A stretch of 64,000 nucleotides of DNA from Bacteroides oleiciplenus YIT 12058 (GCF_000315485.1 NZ_JH992941.1:1271312-1335311), one strand, 5' to 3'; counted from the stretch's first letter, positions 8,512 to 17,012 are shown. Notes: generated by a model not told the origin, from the sequence alone. A program made the numbers and translations.

Positions 8512-9546
8512 CTATTTTACGCACAAGCTCAGCAGGTACTTTCCCGGGAAGCGTATTTTCCCGTGGCTTTCGCGCAGGTCGAAGAAACCTTTCCAGAGGG
8601 GATGTCCGATAATGCCGAAGTTGCTCTTGAGGATGATGGCGTACTGTTCCTGCTGTGTGATGTGGTGCTGTCGGAGATTAAAGACTAGTCCGTCCAGATT
8701 GCGTTTTAGTCCGTCTTGGGGCGGTTGCAGGCGTGAGATGTCGTCATCGGTCCATTCCTTGCGGGGCGGGCGGCTACAGGATGTTTCTTTTGAAGGCATT
8801 TCTCTGGGTACGGCATCTTCTGAGCCCACTTCTCTTTGTGAAAAAAGAATCTCCTCCTCCCTTTCCTCCGCGGACTTCAGGTCCGCGTTCTGAGTTCCCC
8901 TGCCGGGGGAACTATTGAGGAGGGGATATTCTTTTCTATTCTGTGCTATGCTATTCTGTGCTATGCTATGTGTACCGGATGTTTCATTTTGGGACTTAAA
9001 TGTTACATTATTCTTTTCCATTTCATTCTTCCCGGAAGAAGCTATTTCTTGTTTGCCGGAAGTAATGTATTGATATTCAGTCATAACAACTTCGAGCTCT
9101 TCCTTGGTTTCTTCTTCTGTCTTTTCTGCAGTCACCTCCTCTTCCTCCACCTTTCTTCCGTTGCTGATGCGGAATCGCTCGTCTATAACGCTGGACTTGC
9201 GACGTTTGGTGCTGAAGAGGTATTGGCTTTGTATTTCTCTGCTGGTGAGCACGCCGTATTGGCTGAAAATGCCGGGGTGGAAGATACCATACTCAATGGC
9301 GAGGCCGAGGATGCGTTTCACGTCGGCGGCCGACTGATTGTAGAGGCTGGCGGAGAGGTCGTCGTAGAAGAGTTCGTCGGCATGGACATAGTAGCCTTCG
9401 CCGCCGTAGATGCAAGAGAAGGCGCACATCAAGGTGGCGAGGGCGCCTTCGCCTTCGCGCTTCATGATGCGGCGCACGAGGCGGTCGTTCATGAAGTCGA
9501 TGTCGACGGGGAAGTAATCGAGTCCTCGTTTTTTGATTCTGGACAT
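8512..9546 (-). CDS. DUF4373 domain protein (replication-initiator-like)
   Basis: 344 residues. The N-terminal ~100 residues fit DUF4373, also called Lin1244/Lin1753-like N-terminal (GLDYFPVDIDFMNDRLVRRI, then GYYVHADELFYDDLS). The family is common in phages and islands of Firmicutes and Bacteroidetes and resembles winged-helix replication or regulatory proteins. The middle (about 125-270) is Glu/Ser-rich, with a perfect pentapeptide repeat SIAQN-SIAQN. The C-terminal part (about 285-344) may be a second folded domain (HHITQQEQYAIILKSNFGII). The role here is unknown. It points to a phage-like or plasmid-like origin of the module. Confidence 0.75.
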   Translation of the reverse strand: MSRIKKRGLDYFPVDIDFMNDRLVRRIMKREGEGALATLMCAFSCIYGGEGYYVHADELFYDDLSASLYNQSAADVKRILGLAIEYGIFHPGIFSQYGVLTSREIQSQYLFSTKRRKSSVIDERFRISNGRKVEEEEVTAEKTEEETKEELEVVMTEYQYITSGKQEIASSGKNEMEKNNVTFKSQNETSGTHSIAQNSIAQNRKEYPLLNSSPGRGTQNADLKSAEEREEEILFSQREVGSEDAVPREMPSKETSCSRPPRKEWTDDDISRLQPPQDGLKRNLDGLVFNLRQHHITQQEQYAIILKSNFGIIGHPLWKGFFDLRESHGKIRFPGKYLLSLCVK

Positions 9547-9636
9547 GGTGATTGTTTTTAATGATTAATAATTAATGCGAATCAAGAGTTGAAATTAACT
9601 CCTTTTTATAGGGTTTTGAACTAAGCAGGCATTATT

Positions 9637-9840
9637 GCGCAGCTCAAGGCTGAAAGCCTTTTATCTTATAGCCCGGGGCAACGCCCTGGGAATTGAGTTG
9701 GGTTTATCCCTGCGCCCTGTAAGGGCATAACAGCACACAACGGCTTTTGCCCTTACAGGGCGTAAGATTGTGGGGTACAATTCATTCCCGGGGCGTTGCC
9801 CCGGGCTATAAGATGAAAGCCTTTCAGGCTTGGGCTGCGC
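9637..9840. repeat. 204-bp nested palindrome (MITE-like)
   Basis: Outer arms of about 60 bp (9637-9696 against 9778-9840) are near-perfect inverted copies, each holding the word GCCCGGGGCAACGCCC. An inner palindrome pairs CGCCCTGTAAGGGCA (about 9713-9727) with TGCCCTTACAGGGCG (about 9758-9772). The RNA or single strand would fold into one long hairpin. Just after it, a ~30-bp unit starting GGCTGCGCTAAAT occurs twice in tandem (about 9833-9891). It fills most of the 9547-9913 gap between two co-directional genes. No transposase is nearby. Confidence 0.75.
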
Positions 9841-9913
9841 TAAATCATCATTCGTCTCCTTAGGCTGCGCTAAATTATCATTTGCCTCGTTTCTTATCAG
9901 TTATAAATCTGTT

Positions 9914-10252
9914 TCAACTACTGATTCGCATAATTAATGATTCTTGGTTAAGGTCAGCTTCGATGAGCTTTCTTCGTTTGCGGATTACGCTCTCTTTCAC
10001 CACTTGGAGGGCATGCAGGATGAGGGTCATACGCTGCTTCCGATCTTGTATGTCGGTGATTAGGAGGGGAGTGTGCGAGGTGACATTCACGAAGTGTGAA
10101 TCTACGTAGCGTTTTCTATAGGCGGCGCTGCGGCATGCTTTGCAGCAACTTTCCGGTCGCTGGGTGCGTTTGTCCATGTAGAAGGCTTCGGCAGGAAGTT
10201 CCTTCAGGCAATATCTACAAGTGTGTAGGGTAGTGGTAAGTATCTGTTCCAT
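9914..10252 (-). CDS. Small zinc-ribbon protein, hypothetical
   Basis: 112 residues. Four cysteines in a CX2C...CX2-3C pattern (Cys12, Cys15, Cys36/37, Cys40: TCRYC, then ESCCKAC) suggest a zinc ribbon or knuckle. The rest is basic and mostly helical (VIRKRRKLIEADLNQE). It is the first gene of the minus-strand module and begins just beside the 22-bp tandem array that separates it from the repressor gene. I do not recognise the family. A DNA- or RNA-binding helper of the DUF4373 protein is plausible but unproven. Confidence 0.6.
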   Translation of the reverse strand: MEQILTTTLHTCRYCLKELPAEAFYMDKRTQRPESCCKACRSAAYRKRYVDSHFVNVTSHTPLLITDIQDRKQRMTLILHALQVVKESVIRKRRKLIEADLNQESLIMRISS

Positions 10253-10265
10253 AATGAGATGGTCT

Positions 10266-10419
10266 TAGTAAGTATATCCTGTTGACTGAGTATATATATC
10301 TGTCGTGTAGCATCTATATATCCTGTGTGTAGCATCTGTATATCCAGCGTGTTGCATCTATATATCCAAGGTGTTGCATCTATATATGCTACGCCTTGCA
10401 TCTATATATCTTGCGGTCG
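10266..10419. repeat. 22-bp tandem array in a divergent promoter region
   Basis: The word GCATCTATATATCC (or a close variant) starts at 10310, 10332, 10354, 10376 and 10398, a spacing of exactly 22 bp. Weaker units are in phase at 10288 and 10266. The array fills most of the 10253-10627 gap between the divergent zinc-ribbon and CI-like repressor genes. The remainder of the gap, to 10627, shows nothing I can name. Confidence 0.85.
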
Positions 10420-10627
10420 GTTCTCTGTTTCGAAACCTGAAATGTTTGTTTTTCATAATTCTTCTCTATTTGTTTGCAATATAAAAATAACTTGCTTACT
10501 TTTGCCACTGCAAATATAGAATTGTTTTCGAATACAACCCAAATAGTTTTAGCAATTAATTTTCAGAAAATACGTAATGGCTTGTAAATGAACCGTTATC
10601 ACATTTTGACTTATATACAATAATATT

Positions 10628-11350
10628 ATGGAGAAAGAATCGGACTTAGTATTGAATGTTTCGGAAATAGTGAAACGTGCCAAGACTGTGTTGAACCTGA
10701 GGAATGATGCGGCATTGGCTGCCTACCTTGGTGTCTCCCGCTCTACCCTGAGCAATTGGTGTGCCCGAAACAGTATCGATTTCCCGTTGTTGCTGGGAAA
10801 AATGAAGGATGTGGATTACAACTGGTTGTTGGTAGGCAAAGGAACTCCTGTGCATCAGGCGAAAAGATGCAACAGTGGGATGATGCAGGGCGAGGTGGAG
10901 ATGATACACAAACCAAAAGCGGTTGAGGCTTTAGATAATCGCAGCATATCGTTATATGACATCACCGCTGCTGCCAATCTGAAAACTATGCTTGCCGACA
11001 AGCAGCAGTATGTGGTGGCCAAAATACAAATACCCGGCATTCCGGTGTGCGATGGTGCGCTCTACATCAGTGGAGACAGCATGTATCCTATTCTGAAATC
11101 AGGTGATATCATAGGTATCAAGGAAATCAGTAGCTTTAGTAATGTGGTTTATGGAGAGATGTATCTGGTTTCATTCAACACCGATGGAGACGAATATCTG
11201 GTGGTGAAGTACGTGAACCGTTCGGATGTGGCAGGTTGTATCAAATTGGTGAGTTACAATCCACACCACGAGCCGATGGATATCCCCTTTGCGTGCATCC
11301 AGGCGATGGCGATTGTGAAGTTCTCCATTAGAAAGAATATGATAATGTAA
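10628..11350 (+). CDS. CI-like repressor, XRE helix-turn-helix with S24 peptidase domain
   Basis: 240 residues. The N-terminal helix-turn-helix (about 10-60: AALAAYLGVSRSTLSNWCAR) resembles the bacteriophage CI repressor type. The C-terminal LexA/S24 domain has Ser151 in GDSMYP and Lys194 in LVVKYV, the usual catalytic pair. The linker lacks an evident Ala-Gly or Cys-Gly cleavage site, so self-cleavage is not assured. It is divergent from the minus-strand module and separated from it by the tandem array, as a phage repressor would be. The likely role is repression of that module, relieved on DNA damage or another signal. That regulation is inferred. Confidence 0.85.
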   Translation: MEKESDLVLNVSEIVKRAKTVLNLRNDAALAAYLGVSRSTLSNWCARNSIDFPLLLGKMKDVDYNWLLVGKGTPVHQAKRCNSGMMQGEVEMIHKPKAVEALDNRSISLYDITAAANLKTMLADKQQYVVAKIQIPGIPVCDGALYISGDSMYPILKSGDIIGIKEISSFSNVVYGEMYLVSFNTDGDEYLVVKYVNRSDVAGCIKLVSYNPHHEPMDIPFACIQAMAIVKFSIRKNMIM

Positions 11351-11369
11351 AGATTTGGAGGTGAGGGGT

Positions 11370-11846
11370 TTATACTTCACTCGGCCGCAGCCCGAAGGAT
11401 CTGCACGTCATTTTCTCCACCTTGACTTCCCATACTTTCACGTTGCGCACGGCGGGTTCGCTGTATTTGAATTCGTAATCGACGTATTGCTGCATGACGA
11501 TGTCGAGTATGTTCCGTTTTTCATCCATGTCTTCGATGAAACGGACATTGCCCCAACACATTACGCTGCGCGACTTCATGCTATAGCTGCATGCCACCTG
11601 CCGGTGCATGTACACCAGTTCGTGTCCTTCGCAAAAGGTGATGCAGACGCGCGGACGGCGTTCGACCATCTCCACTTTGCTGCCTTCGGGGCCGGAGTGC
11701 AGATAGATTACTCCATCGCGGTAGGCGAAGTTCATGGGAACCACGTAGGGGTTGCCTTCTAGGTCGGTGATGCCCACCATGCAGTAAGGGCATTTGCGGA
11801 TGATTGCTTCAATTTCCGTCGGTTCGGTGATTGCGATTGTTTTCAT
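11370..11846 (-). CDS. Pyridoxamine 5'-phosphate oxidase family flavoprotein
   Basis: 158 residues from the ATG at 11846 (MKTIAITEP); an upstream in-frame start at 11876 lies deeper in the neighbour and adds no recognisable sequence. The split-barrel FMN-binding fold is indicated by MVGITDLEGNPYVVPMNFAY and VIYLHSGPEGSKVEMV. This family includes small flavin or heme-binding reductases and Nim-like nitroimidazole reductases; the substrate cannot be told from sequence. The gene overlaps the 3' end of the upstream membrane-protein gene by 38 bp, so the two are co-transcribed. Confidence 0.8.
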   Translation of the reverse strand: MKTIAITEPTEIEAIIRKCPYCMVGITDLEGNPYVVPMNFAYRDGVIYLHSGPEGSKVEMVERRPRVCITFCEGHELVYMHRQVACSYSMKSRSVMCWGNVRFIEDMDEKRNILDIVMQQYVDYEFKYSEPAVRNVKVWEVKVEKMTCRSFGLRPSEV

Positions 11847-12516
11847 AAGGCTGAATGGGTGTTTTATCCGGCGCAAAGGTAATCATTTTATTGATAAAGC
11901 CCAGCCGGCGGTTGAAGAAGCGTGCGAAAAGGCCTACAATCAGTGCGGCGATTATCGTGCCTTCGCGTACGCCTTCTATGGTGCCTGCTAATAGGAGGGA
12001 TGCTGCACAGGCCAGGAGCGCCAACGTTGTATCAAAACCGATTTTGGTGATTCCGAACTCTTTCCCTGTGCGTAGGGTGATGGCTTTCACAAAGGCTTCG
12101 CCGGAGAGCATCACCACGTTGGCTATCACTTCTATGCTCACTCCTAAACCAAGTATTGCGCAGCCGGCCACCAGTGATAGTATCTGCGAGGCGTATCCCG
12201 CAGGAGCAAAGTCTCCCAGCAATGTCATGGAGCAATCTATGAAGAAGCTGAAAAGTATTGCCACGGGTATTTGCAGGAGTTGTTCTTTCTTGAAGTCCTT
12301 TTTCAGGAGCCATATTTGTCCGGCTATCAGCAGGGCATTCAGCAGGAGTGTGAATTGTCCTAGTGTGACGGGGAATTTTAAACTCAATGTATAGGGCAGG
12401 CTCGATATGGGCGATGATCCCAGGTTTGCTTTAATAATTAAACTAATACCGAATGCATTTACAAATAAGCCCATGATGAAAAATAGATAACGGGCTGTCA
12501 GTTCTCTTTTTACCAT
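11809..12516 (-). CDS. YczE/YyaS/YitT-family integral membrane protein
   Basis: 235 residues with about five hydrophobic helices. The N-terminal GLFVNAFGISLIIKANLGSS is typical of YczE/YyaS proteins, and the second half repeats this layout (GLGVSIEVIANVVMLSGEAF). These proteins are of unknown or poorly defined function, possibly transporters. The C-terminal ~20 residues are polar and overlap the next gene in another frame. It is divergent from the AraC-type regulator at 12823, which may control it. Confidence 0.8.
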   Translation of the reverse strand: MVKRELTARYLFFIMGLFVNAFGISLIIKANLGSSPISSLPYTLSLKFPVTLGQFTLLLNALLIAGQIWLLKKDFKKEQLLQIPVAILFSFFIDCSMTLLGDFAPAGYASQILSLVAGCAILGLGVSIEVIANVVMLSGEAFVKAITLRTGKEFGITKIGFDTTLALLACAASLLLAGTIEGVREGTIIAALIVGLFARFFNRRLGFINKMITFAPDKTPIQPYENNRNHRTDGN

Positions 12517-12541
12517 ATTGTTTTCTTTATTAGGTTCATTC

Positions 12542-12677
12542 AGTAAATGATAATTTAGCGAAGCGGAGCTTTGTTTAGTGATTAGCGTTTAGTGATTAGT
12601 GATAAGCGCCATGCGGAATAATGGCGCAGCCCACTAATCACTAATCACTAATCACTAATCACTTATCATTTACTGAA
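12542..12677. repeat. Inverted repeat with 7-bp tandem words
   Basis: AGTAAATGATAATTTA (12542-12557) is answered by TTATCATTTACT (12663-12674). Inside, TGATTAG/TGATAAG (12579, 12593, 12600) faces CTAATCA at 12634, 12641, 12648 and 12655, exactly 7 bp apart. GCGCCAT (12606-12612) pairs with ATGGCGC (12621-12627). The whole would fold into one long hairpin in the divergent region before the AraC gene. Confidence 0.8.
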
Positions 12678-12771
12678 TATCCCCATTCTATTGTTGCCGC
12701 AAAGTTACTGCTTCTTCCCGCCTCTCCACGGTTCAATATTCGAAACGGATTGTTCAAAAAGTGGGATTTTC

Positions 12772-12802
12772 TTGTATTGTAGATTCCCGAATAGTATATT
12801 TG
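12772..12802 (+). promoter_or_regulatory. Bacteroides-type promoter of the AraC regulator
   Basis: TATATTTG at 12795-12802 fits the -7 consensus TAnnTTTG, and TTG at 12772-12774 lies 20 bp upstream as expected of the -33 element. Transcription would start near 12810, so translation must begin at 12823, not at the earlier in-frame ATG at 12691. Confidence 0.7.
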
Positions 12803-12822
12803 TACTTCAAAAACGGAACTTT

Positions 12823-13635
12823 ATGCCTGAAGAATACCTATTGCACACCCGCCGGAGAGCGAACCTGCTTTCTTATCCCTGCCGAATGGAAAACGGTGAA
12901 TTCCTGTTCTGCCTGCAAGGCGAAGTACAGCTCTACATCAATCAGCAGAAGTATGCACTGGCTACCGGGAGTGTGATTCTTGTCTTCCCCGGGCAGATTG
13001 TGTTCTATAAAGATGCCACGGACGATTTGGAACTGGCTGTTTTCGCCTTCTCCAGTCAATTCAGGCATGAGATTTTCTACTCGCTGCCTTCGGACAAAGT
13101 ATCTTTCCTGCGCGAACATAACTATAGCTCGTTCCAGGCTGAAGCGTGGGACGGGATGCGCAGCCATTACCTGCAACTCCTGCAGCAGAAGTCGGCAGAC
13201 GGCGGAAATGTGTATCAGCGTGAACTAGTTATTTATTGCTGCCGGATGCTGTTCTATGAAATCTGCAACCAGTCGGAGAGACTTTATCAACAAACTAAAT
13301 CGAACCATCTGCGCTGGCGGTTGAAGGACAGGTTTATTGCGCTCGTCATAGAATCGTTCAGGGAAGAACGCTCGGTGGATTATTATGCGGATAAGCTTTG
13401 TGTCACCACCCGGCATCTGAGTAAGACGATTCAGCAAACGGTGGGTTGCACGGCGAAGGAGTGGATAGACGATTATGTGATACTTGAACTCAAAGTGACG
13501 CTTCACTCCACGGCGCTTTCCATACAGGAGATAGCCAACCAGTTTAACTTCCCGGACCAGTCGTATCTGGGCAGGTACTTCAAGCACCACACAGGGATGT
13601 CACCTACGGCTTACAGGGGGAATATCTGTGTGTGA
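12823..13635 (+). CDS. AraC-family transcriptional regulator
   Basis: 270 residues from the ATG at 12823, set by the promoter just upstream. The N-terminal ~150 residues are a cupin-like sensor (LATGSVILVFPGQIVFYKD). The C-terminal ~100 residues hold two helix-turn-helix motifs: VDYYADKLCVTTRHLSKTIQ and LSIQEIANQFNFPDQSYLGR. The PTAYR ending is typical of the family. The likely target is the divergent YczE/flavoprotein operon or the gene itself, and the ligand is unknown. The same 16-mer (AGTAAATGATAATTTA) occurs on both sides of the gene. Confidence 0.9.
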   Translation: MPEEYLLHTRRRANLLSYPCRMENGEFLFCLQGEVQLYINQQKYALATGSVILVFPGQIVFYKDATDDLELAVFAFSSQFRHEIFYSLPSDKVSFLREHNYSSFQAEAWDGMRSHYLQLLQQKSADGGNVYQRELVIYCCRMLFYEICNQSERLYQQTKSNHLRWRLKDRFIALVIESFREERSVDYYADKLCVTTRHLSKTIQQTVGCTAKEWIDDYVILELKVTLHSTALSIQEIANQFNFPDQSYLGRYFKHHTGMSPTAYRGNICV

Positions 13636-13673
13636 GGATAAATGTGGTTCATCAGTAGAATGTGCAGTATAGT

Positions 13674-13713
13674 AAATGATAATTTACCAGCATATCCTGG
13701 TAAATTATCATTT
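13674..13713. terminator. Bidirectional stem-loop between araC-type gene and rnr
   Basis: A perfect 17-bp stem, AAATGATAATTTACCAG (13674-13690) with CTGGTAAATTATCATTT (13697-13713), encloses a 6-nt loop. It lies between convergent genes and likely ends both transcripts. Confidence 0.75.
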
Positions 13714-13729
13714 GTTTAAGTAATCTCGT

Positions 13730-15871
13730 TTACATCAGTGCAAAGTCCAACTGTTTCTTTTCCAGGTTGGCACGTGCCACTTTAATTGTAATTGCATCCC
13801 CCAGACTATACGTGCGGTGCTTGCGGCGTCCGCGCAGACAGTAGTTTTTTTCATCAAACTCGTAGTAATCATCATCGAGATCGCGGATAGGTATCATACC
13901 TTCGCACTTGTTCTCGTTCAGTTCAACATACAGTCCCCACTCCGTTACGCCGGAGATGACACCGTCGAACACTTGTCCCAGACGCTCCGTCATAAACTCC
14001 ACCTGTTTGTATTTGATGGAAGCACGTTCGGCATTGGCTGCAATCTGTTCCATGTTGCTGGAATGGTCGCAGAGATCCTCGTACTTCTTTTCGGAAACAC
14101 TGCGTCCGCCATCCAGATATTTGGTCAGCAAGCGATGCACCATCATGTCCGGAAAACGGCGGATGGGCGAGGTGAAGTGCGTATAGTAATCGAATGCCAG
14201 TCCGTAGTGACCGATGTTATGCGTGGAATAACGCGCTTTCTGCATGGCACGGATGGATACGGTCTCGATGAGGTTCTCTTCCTTCTTTCCCTGAATATCA
14301 TCCAGCAAGTGGTTGATGGACTTGGAAACATCCGTCTTGGTTCCGCTGGTGCGCAGCTTGTAGCCGAAGCGGGCGATGAATTGCGCCAGATTATCCAGTT
14401 TCTCCGGGTCGGGCAGGTCATGGATACGGTAAGGGAATACTTTGGGCTTCTTGTTCTTGGGCACACGGCCTATCTTCTCGGCTACGGTGCGGTTGGCAAG
14501 GAGCATAAACTCTTCTACCAGCTTGTTGGCATCTTTGGATTCCTTGAAGTAAACACTGATGGGCTTCCCCTTATCGTCTATCTCGAATTTCACCTCATAG
14601 CGGTCGAAGTTGATGGCTCCCGCCACGAAGCGTTTCTGTCTCAGTGCCTTGGCAATGGTATCCAGCATGAGGACTTCTTCTTTGAAGTCACCCTCTTTCG
14701 TCTCGATAATCTGCTGCGCTTCTTCATAGGTGAAGCGGCGGTCGGACTTGATGACGGTATGAACGACACGTGCATTCTTCACGTCGCCCTTCTCGTTGAT
14801 GTCGAAAATGACGGAGTATGCCAGCTTTTCTTCGTTGGGACGCAGGGAGCAGATGAAGTTACAGAGGCGTTCGGGCAGCATCGGAATGGTGCGGTCTACC
14901 AGGTAGACGGACGTGGCGCGCTTCTCGGCTTCTTTGTCGATGATGCCGCCTTCGGTGACGTAGTGACTGACGTCTGCTATGTGTACACCCACTTCCCACA
15001 AACCTTCTTTCAGCTTGCGGATGGAGAGGGCGTCGTCAAAGTCCTTGGCATCCTTCGGGTCGATGGTGAAGGTGGTTACGCCCCGGAAGTCCTCGCGCTT
15101 GGCAATCTCTTCATCGGAGATTTCAGCAGGGATTTTGTCCGCAGCTTTCTCTACGGAAGCGGGGTAGACGTAAGGCAGGCCGAACTCGGCAAGGATGGCG
15201 TGCATCTCGGTGGTGTTGTCGCCCGCTTTGCCGAGGATGTCGATGACTTGTCCGATGGGGTTCTTAGCCTTGTCGGGCCACTCCACTACTTTCACAATGG
15301 CTTTGTCGCCTGTTTTTCCACCTTTCAGTTTCTCTTTGGGAATGAAGATGTCGTTGGCAAGTGTGCGGTTCTCCGTCACCAGGAAGGCGTAGGAGTTGGC
15401 AACTTCCAGTGTGCCTACAAAGGTGTCGTTGGCACGTTCCAGTACTTCGATGACTTCGCCTTCGGCTTCGCGCCCGCGACGTTTGGCGTAGAAGGAGATG
15501 CGTACTTTATCGTTGTTCATGGCGTGCGCCGAGTTGCGTTCGGCAATGAATATCGGGTCACCGCCACCTTCAGGGATAAAGGAATTCTTTCCGTTGCTCT
15601 TGCGCTGGAAAGTGCCCACCATCTCTACACCGTGGTTGTTCAGTTTATACTTGCTTTTGTCCACTTCGGTGATGTAGTCGTCCAGTGACAGGTCGCTTAG
15701 GATGTCCTTGCACAGCATCTTCAGGGGATGTGTGGTGAGGTGAAGTTGTTCGAATATGTATTTCAGGGACAGTACTTCGTCGGGTTTTGAATGGAAAAAA
15801 TCCATTAGTGCGCTCACAAGCTCTTTCTTTTTCATGCGCTTGCCAGCTTTCTTTTCTTTGTTCTTGCTCAT
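13730..15871 (-). CDS. rnr: Ribonuclease R
   Basis: 713 residues, the usual length for RNase R of Bacteroidetes. In order: a basic, Lys-rich head with a winged-helix-like region (about 15-75), cold-shock OB folds (about 80-230), the RNB catalytic domain (about 255-590) with the metal-binding run TIDPKDAKDFDDAL, and a C-terminal S1 domain (about 630-710: GQVFDGVISGVTEWGLYVEL). The enzyme is a processive 3'-5' exonuclease that degrades structured RNA and takes part in mRNA and rRNA turnover. It appears monocistronic. A 623-codon open frame on the opposite strand is only a shadow of its codon bias. Confidence 0.97.
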   Translation of the reverse strand: MSKNKEKKAGKRMKKKELVSALMDFFHSKPDEVLSLKYIFEQLHLTTHPLKMLCKDILSDLSLDDYITEVDKSKYKLNNHGVEMVGTFQRKSNGKNSFIPEGGGDPIFIAERNSAHAMNNDKVRISFYAKRRGREAEGEVIEVLERANDTFVGTLEVANSYAFLVTENRTLANDIFIPKEKLKGGKTGDKAIVKVVEWPDKAKNPIGQVIDILGKAGDNTTEMHAILAEFGLPYVYPASVEKAADKIPAEISDEEIAKREDFRGVTTFTIDPKDAKDFDDALSIRKLKEGLWEVGVHIADVSHYVTEGGIIDKEAEKRATSVYLVDRTIPMLPERLCNFICSLRPNEEKLAYSVIFDINEKGDVKNARVVHTVIKSDRRFTYEEAQQIIETKEGDFKEEVLMLDTIAKALRQKRFVAGAINFDRYEVKFEIDDKGKPISVYFKESKDANKLVEEFMLLANRTVAEKIGRVPKNKKPKVFPYRIHDLPDPEKLDNLAQFIARFGYKLRTSGTKTDVSKSINHLLDDIQGKKEENLIETVSIRAMQKARYSTHNIGHYGLAFDYYTHFTSPIRRFPDMMVHRLLTKYLDGGRSVSEKKYEDLCDHSSNMEQIAANAERASIKYKQVEFMTERLGQVFDGVISGVTEWGLYVELNENKCEGMIPIRDLDDDYYEFDEKNYCLRGRRKHRTYSLGDAITIKVARANLEKKQLDFALM

Positions 15872-15996
15872 AATTATGATGGTTATTTGTTGGATTGCAT
15901 ATACTATGGTATATCGTTGAGCGAGAGGTTGTCTCGCGGAAACTCTGCTACAAAGAAAACAAATTTTTAGTTAAGTTGTTTGTTTAAGTCCTGAAA

Positions 15997-16036
15997 GAAT
16001 GAGAGGTATGGGCAAAAATACCCATACCTCCCGTTC
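15997..16036 (-). terminator. Terminator after the PorV-like gene
   Basis: GAATGAGAGGTATGGG (15997-16012) pairs with CCCATACCTCCCGTTC (16021-16036), with one mismatch, around an 8-nt loop. It sits about 30 bp after the PorV-like stop codon. On the minus strand a short pyrimidine run follows. Confidence 0.75.
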
Positions 16037-16068
16037 TTTTGGATTTAAATGTATGTCGGAACGATTAC

Positions 16069-16998
16069 TTAAAAGCTCGCACTAAGCGATATGAGCGTCA
16101 CGTTGACATCATTGCCGCCCATCCCCCTTTGGTGGGTTACGTCCAAGCGAAACATATGGTAGGCAAAACCGGCGCCAAAGGCGAAGTGACTATAGTCGTG
16201 CTGGGCATAGTTGTAGCCGGCACGTAAAGAAATCATCTTGGCGTAAGTGTATTCTGCACCTACGTTGCCGGTGAATAGTTTTGCCTTTTCGGGCAAATAA
16301 TAATATTGTCCGGCCAGTGAAATATTCAGTTTGTTCTTCTCGCTGAGGTTCAATCCCAACTCACCTCCTCCGCCGAAGTTGGCAGGCAGTTTCGTTTTCT
16401 TGTATTTTTTGCCATAATCCAGATTGGGGCCCATGTTGGCGGCATTTATCCCAATGACATAGTCGGCATTGATACCCATGTTGAAACTGTTGCGATAGTA
16501 GGCTGCCACATTGAATGCCACGGTGCTGGCCTCTTCGAAGACTTTGCTCCGTATGAACGATGCTCCTACGGAAGCCGAGAAGTGGTCGAACAAACGCAAC
16601 GAATAGGCTACGTCTACAGACCAGTCAGCCGGTTTCAGGTCTTTCCCTCCATCCATAGGGATGGAGTATCCTCCCAGGTAGCGGAAACCGGCATGTATCC
16701 CGTGAATGCCGAAACGCCGGGATACCGAAGCCCCGTAGAACATTAGACGTCCCACCTCATCTGCCGACGGGTAGATTTGGGTGGATGCAGAGAAATTCCA
16801 TACGTCTTCATTGTATAGGATAGAAGTAGGGTTGGAATAAATCATCATAGTCTGAGCCTCGCCATATTGATTGCCACCCATGGCGGTTGCGCGGGCATCG
16901 GGATTTATTTCTAACATAGGTACTGCACGACTCTGTCCGAAGACGAACATCGGAGCGGTGAGCAATGCCATTGAGATGATTATATTTCTGATTTTCAT
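16069..16998 (-). CDS. PorV/PorQ-family outer-membrane protein
   Basis: 309 residues with a Sec signal (cut near FGQS, residue 22). The start of the mature part (INPDARATAMGGNQYG) is the hallmark of PorV/PorQ proteins, followed by alternating beta strands that fit an outer-membrane barrel and a terminal aromatic residue (LSASF). PorV is the shuttle that carries cargo with a C-terminal sorting domain from the type IX translocon to the attachment machinery. Here the gene follows, by 14 bp, a protease gene that bears such a domain, so the two form an operon. The other type IX genes are not in this window. Confidence 0.85.
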   Translation of the reverse strand: MKIRNIIISMALLTAPMFVFGQSRAVPMLEINPDARATAMGGNQYGEAQTMMIYSNPTSILYNEDVWNFSASTQIYPSADEVGRLMFYGASVSRRFGIHGIHAGFRYLGGYSIPMDGGKDLKPADWSVDVAYSLRLFDHFSASVGASFIRSKVFEEASTVAFNVAAYYRNSFNMGINADYVIGINAANMGPNLDYGKKYKKTKLPANFGGGGELGLNLSEKNKLNISLAGQYYYLPEKAKLFTGNVGAEYTYAKMISLRAGYNYAQHDYSHFAFGAGFAYHMFRLDVTHQRGMGGNDVNVTLISLSASF

Positions 16999-17012
16999 AA
17001 TTTCTGAGTGAT

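Noticed and set aside
10266..10419. CRISPR array
   Set aside because: Units of 22 bp follow without spacers of typical length, most of the unit is conserved, and no cas gene is present.
13817..15688. 623-codon open frame on the plus strand
   Set aside because: It lies fully opposite the rnr gene, shows no recognisable domain and reflects codon bias of rnr.
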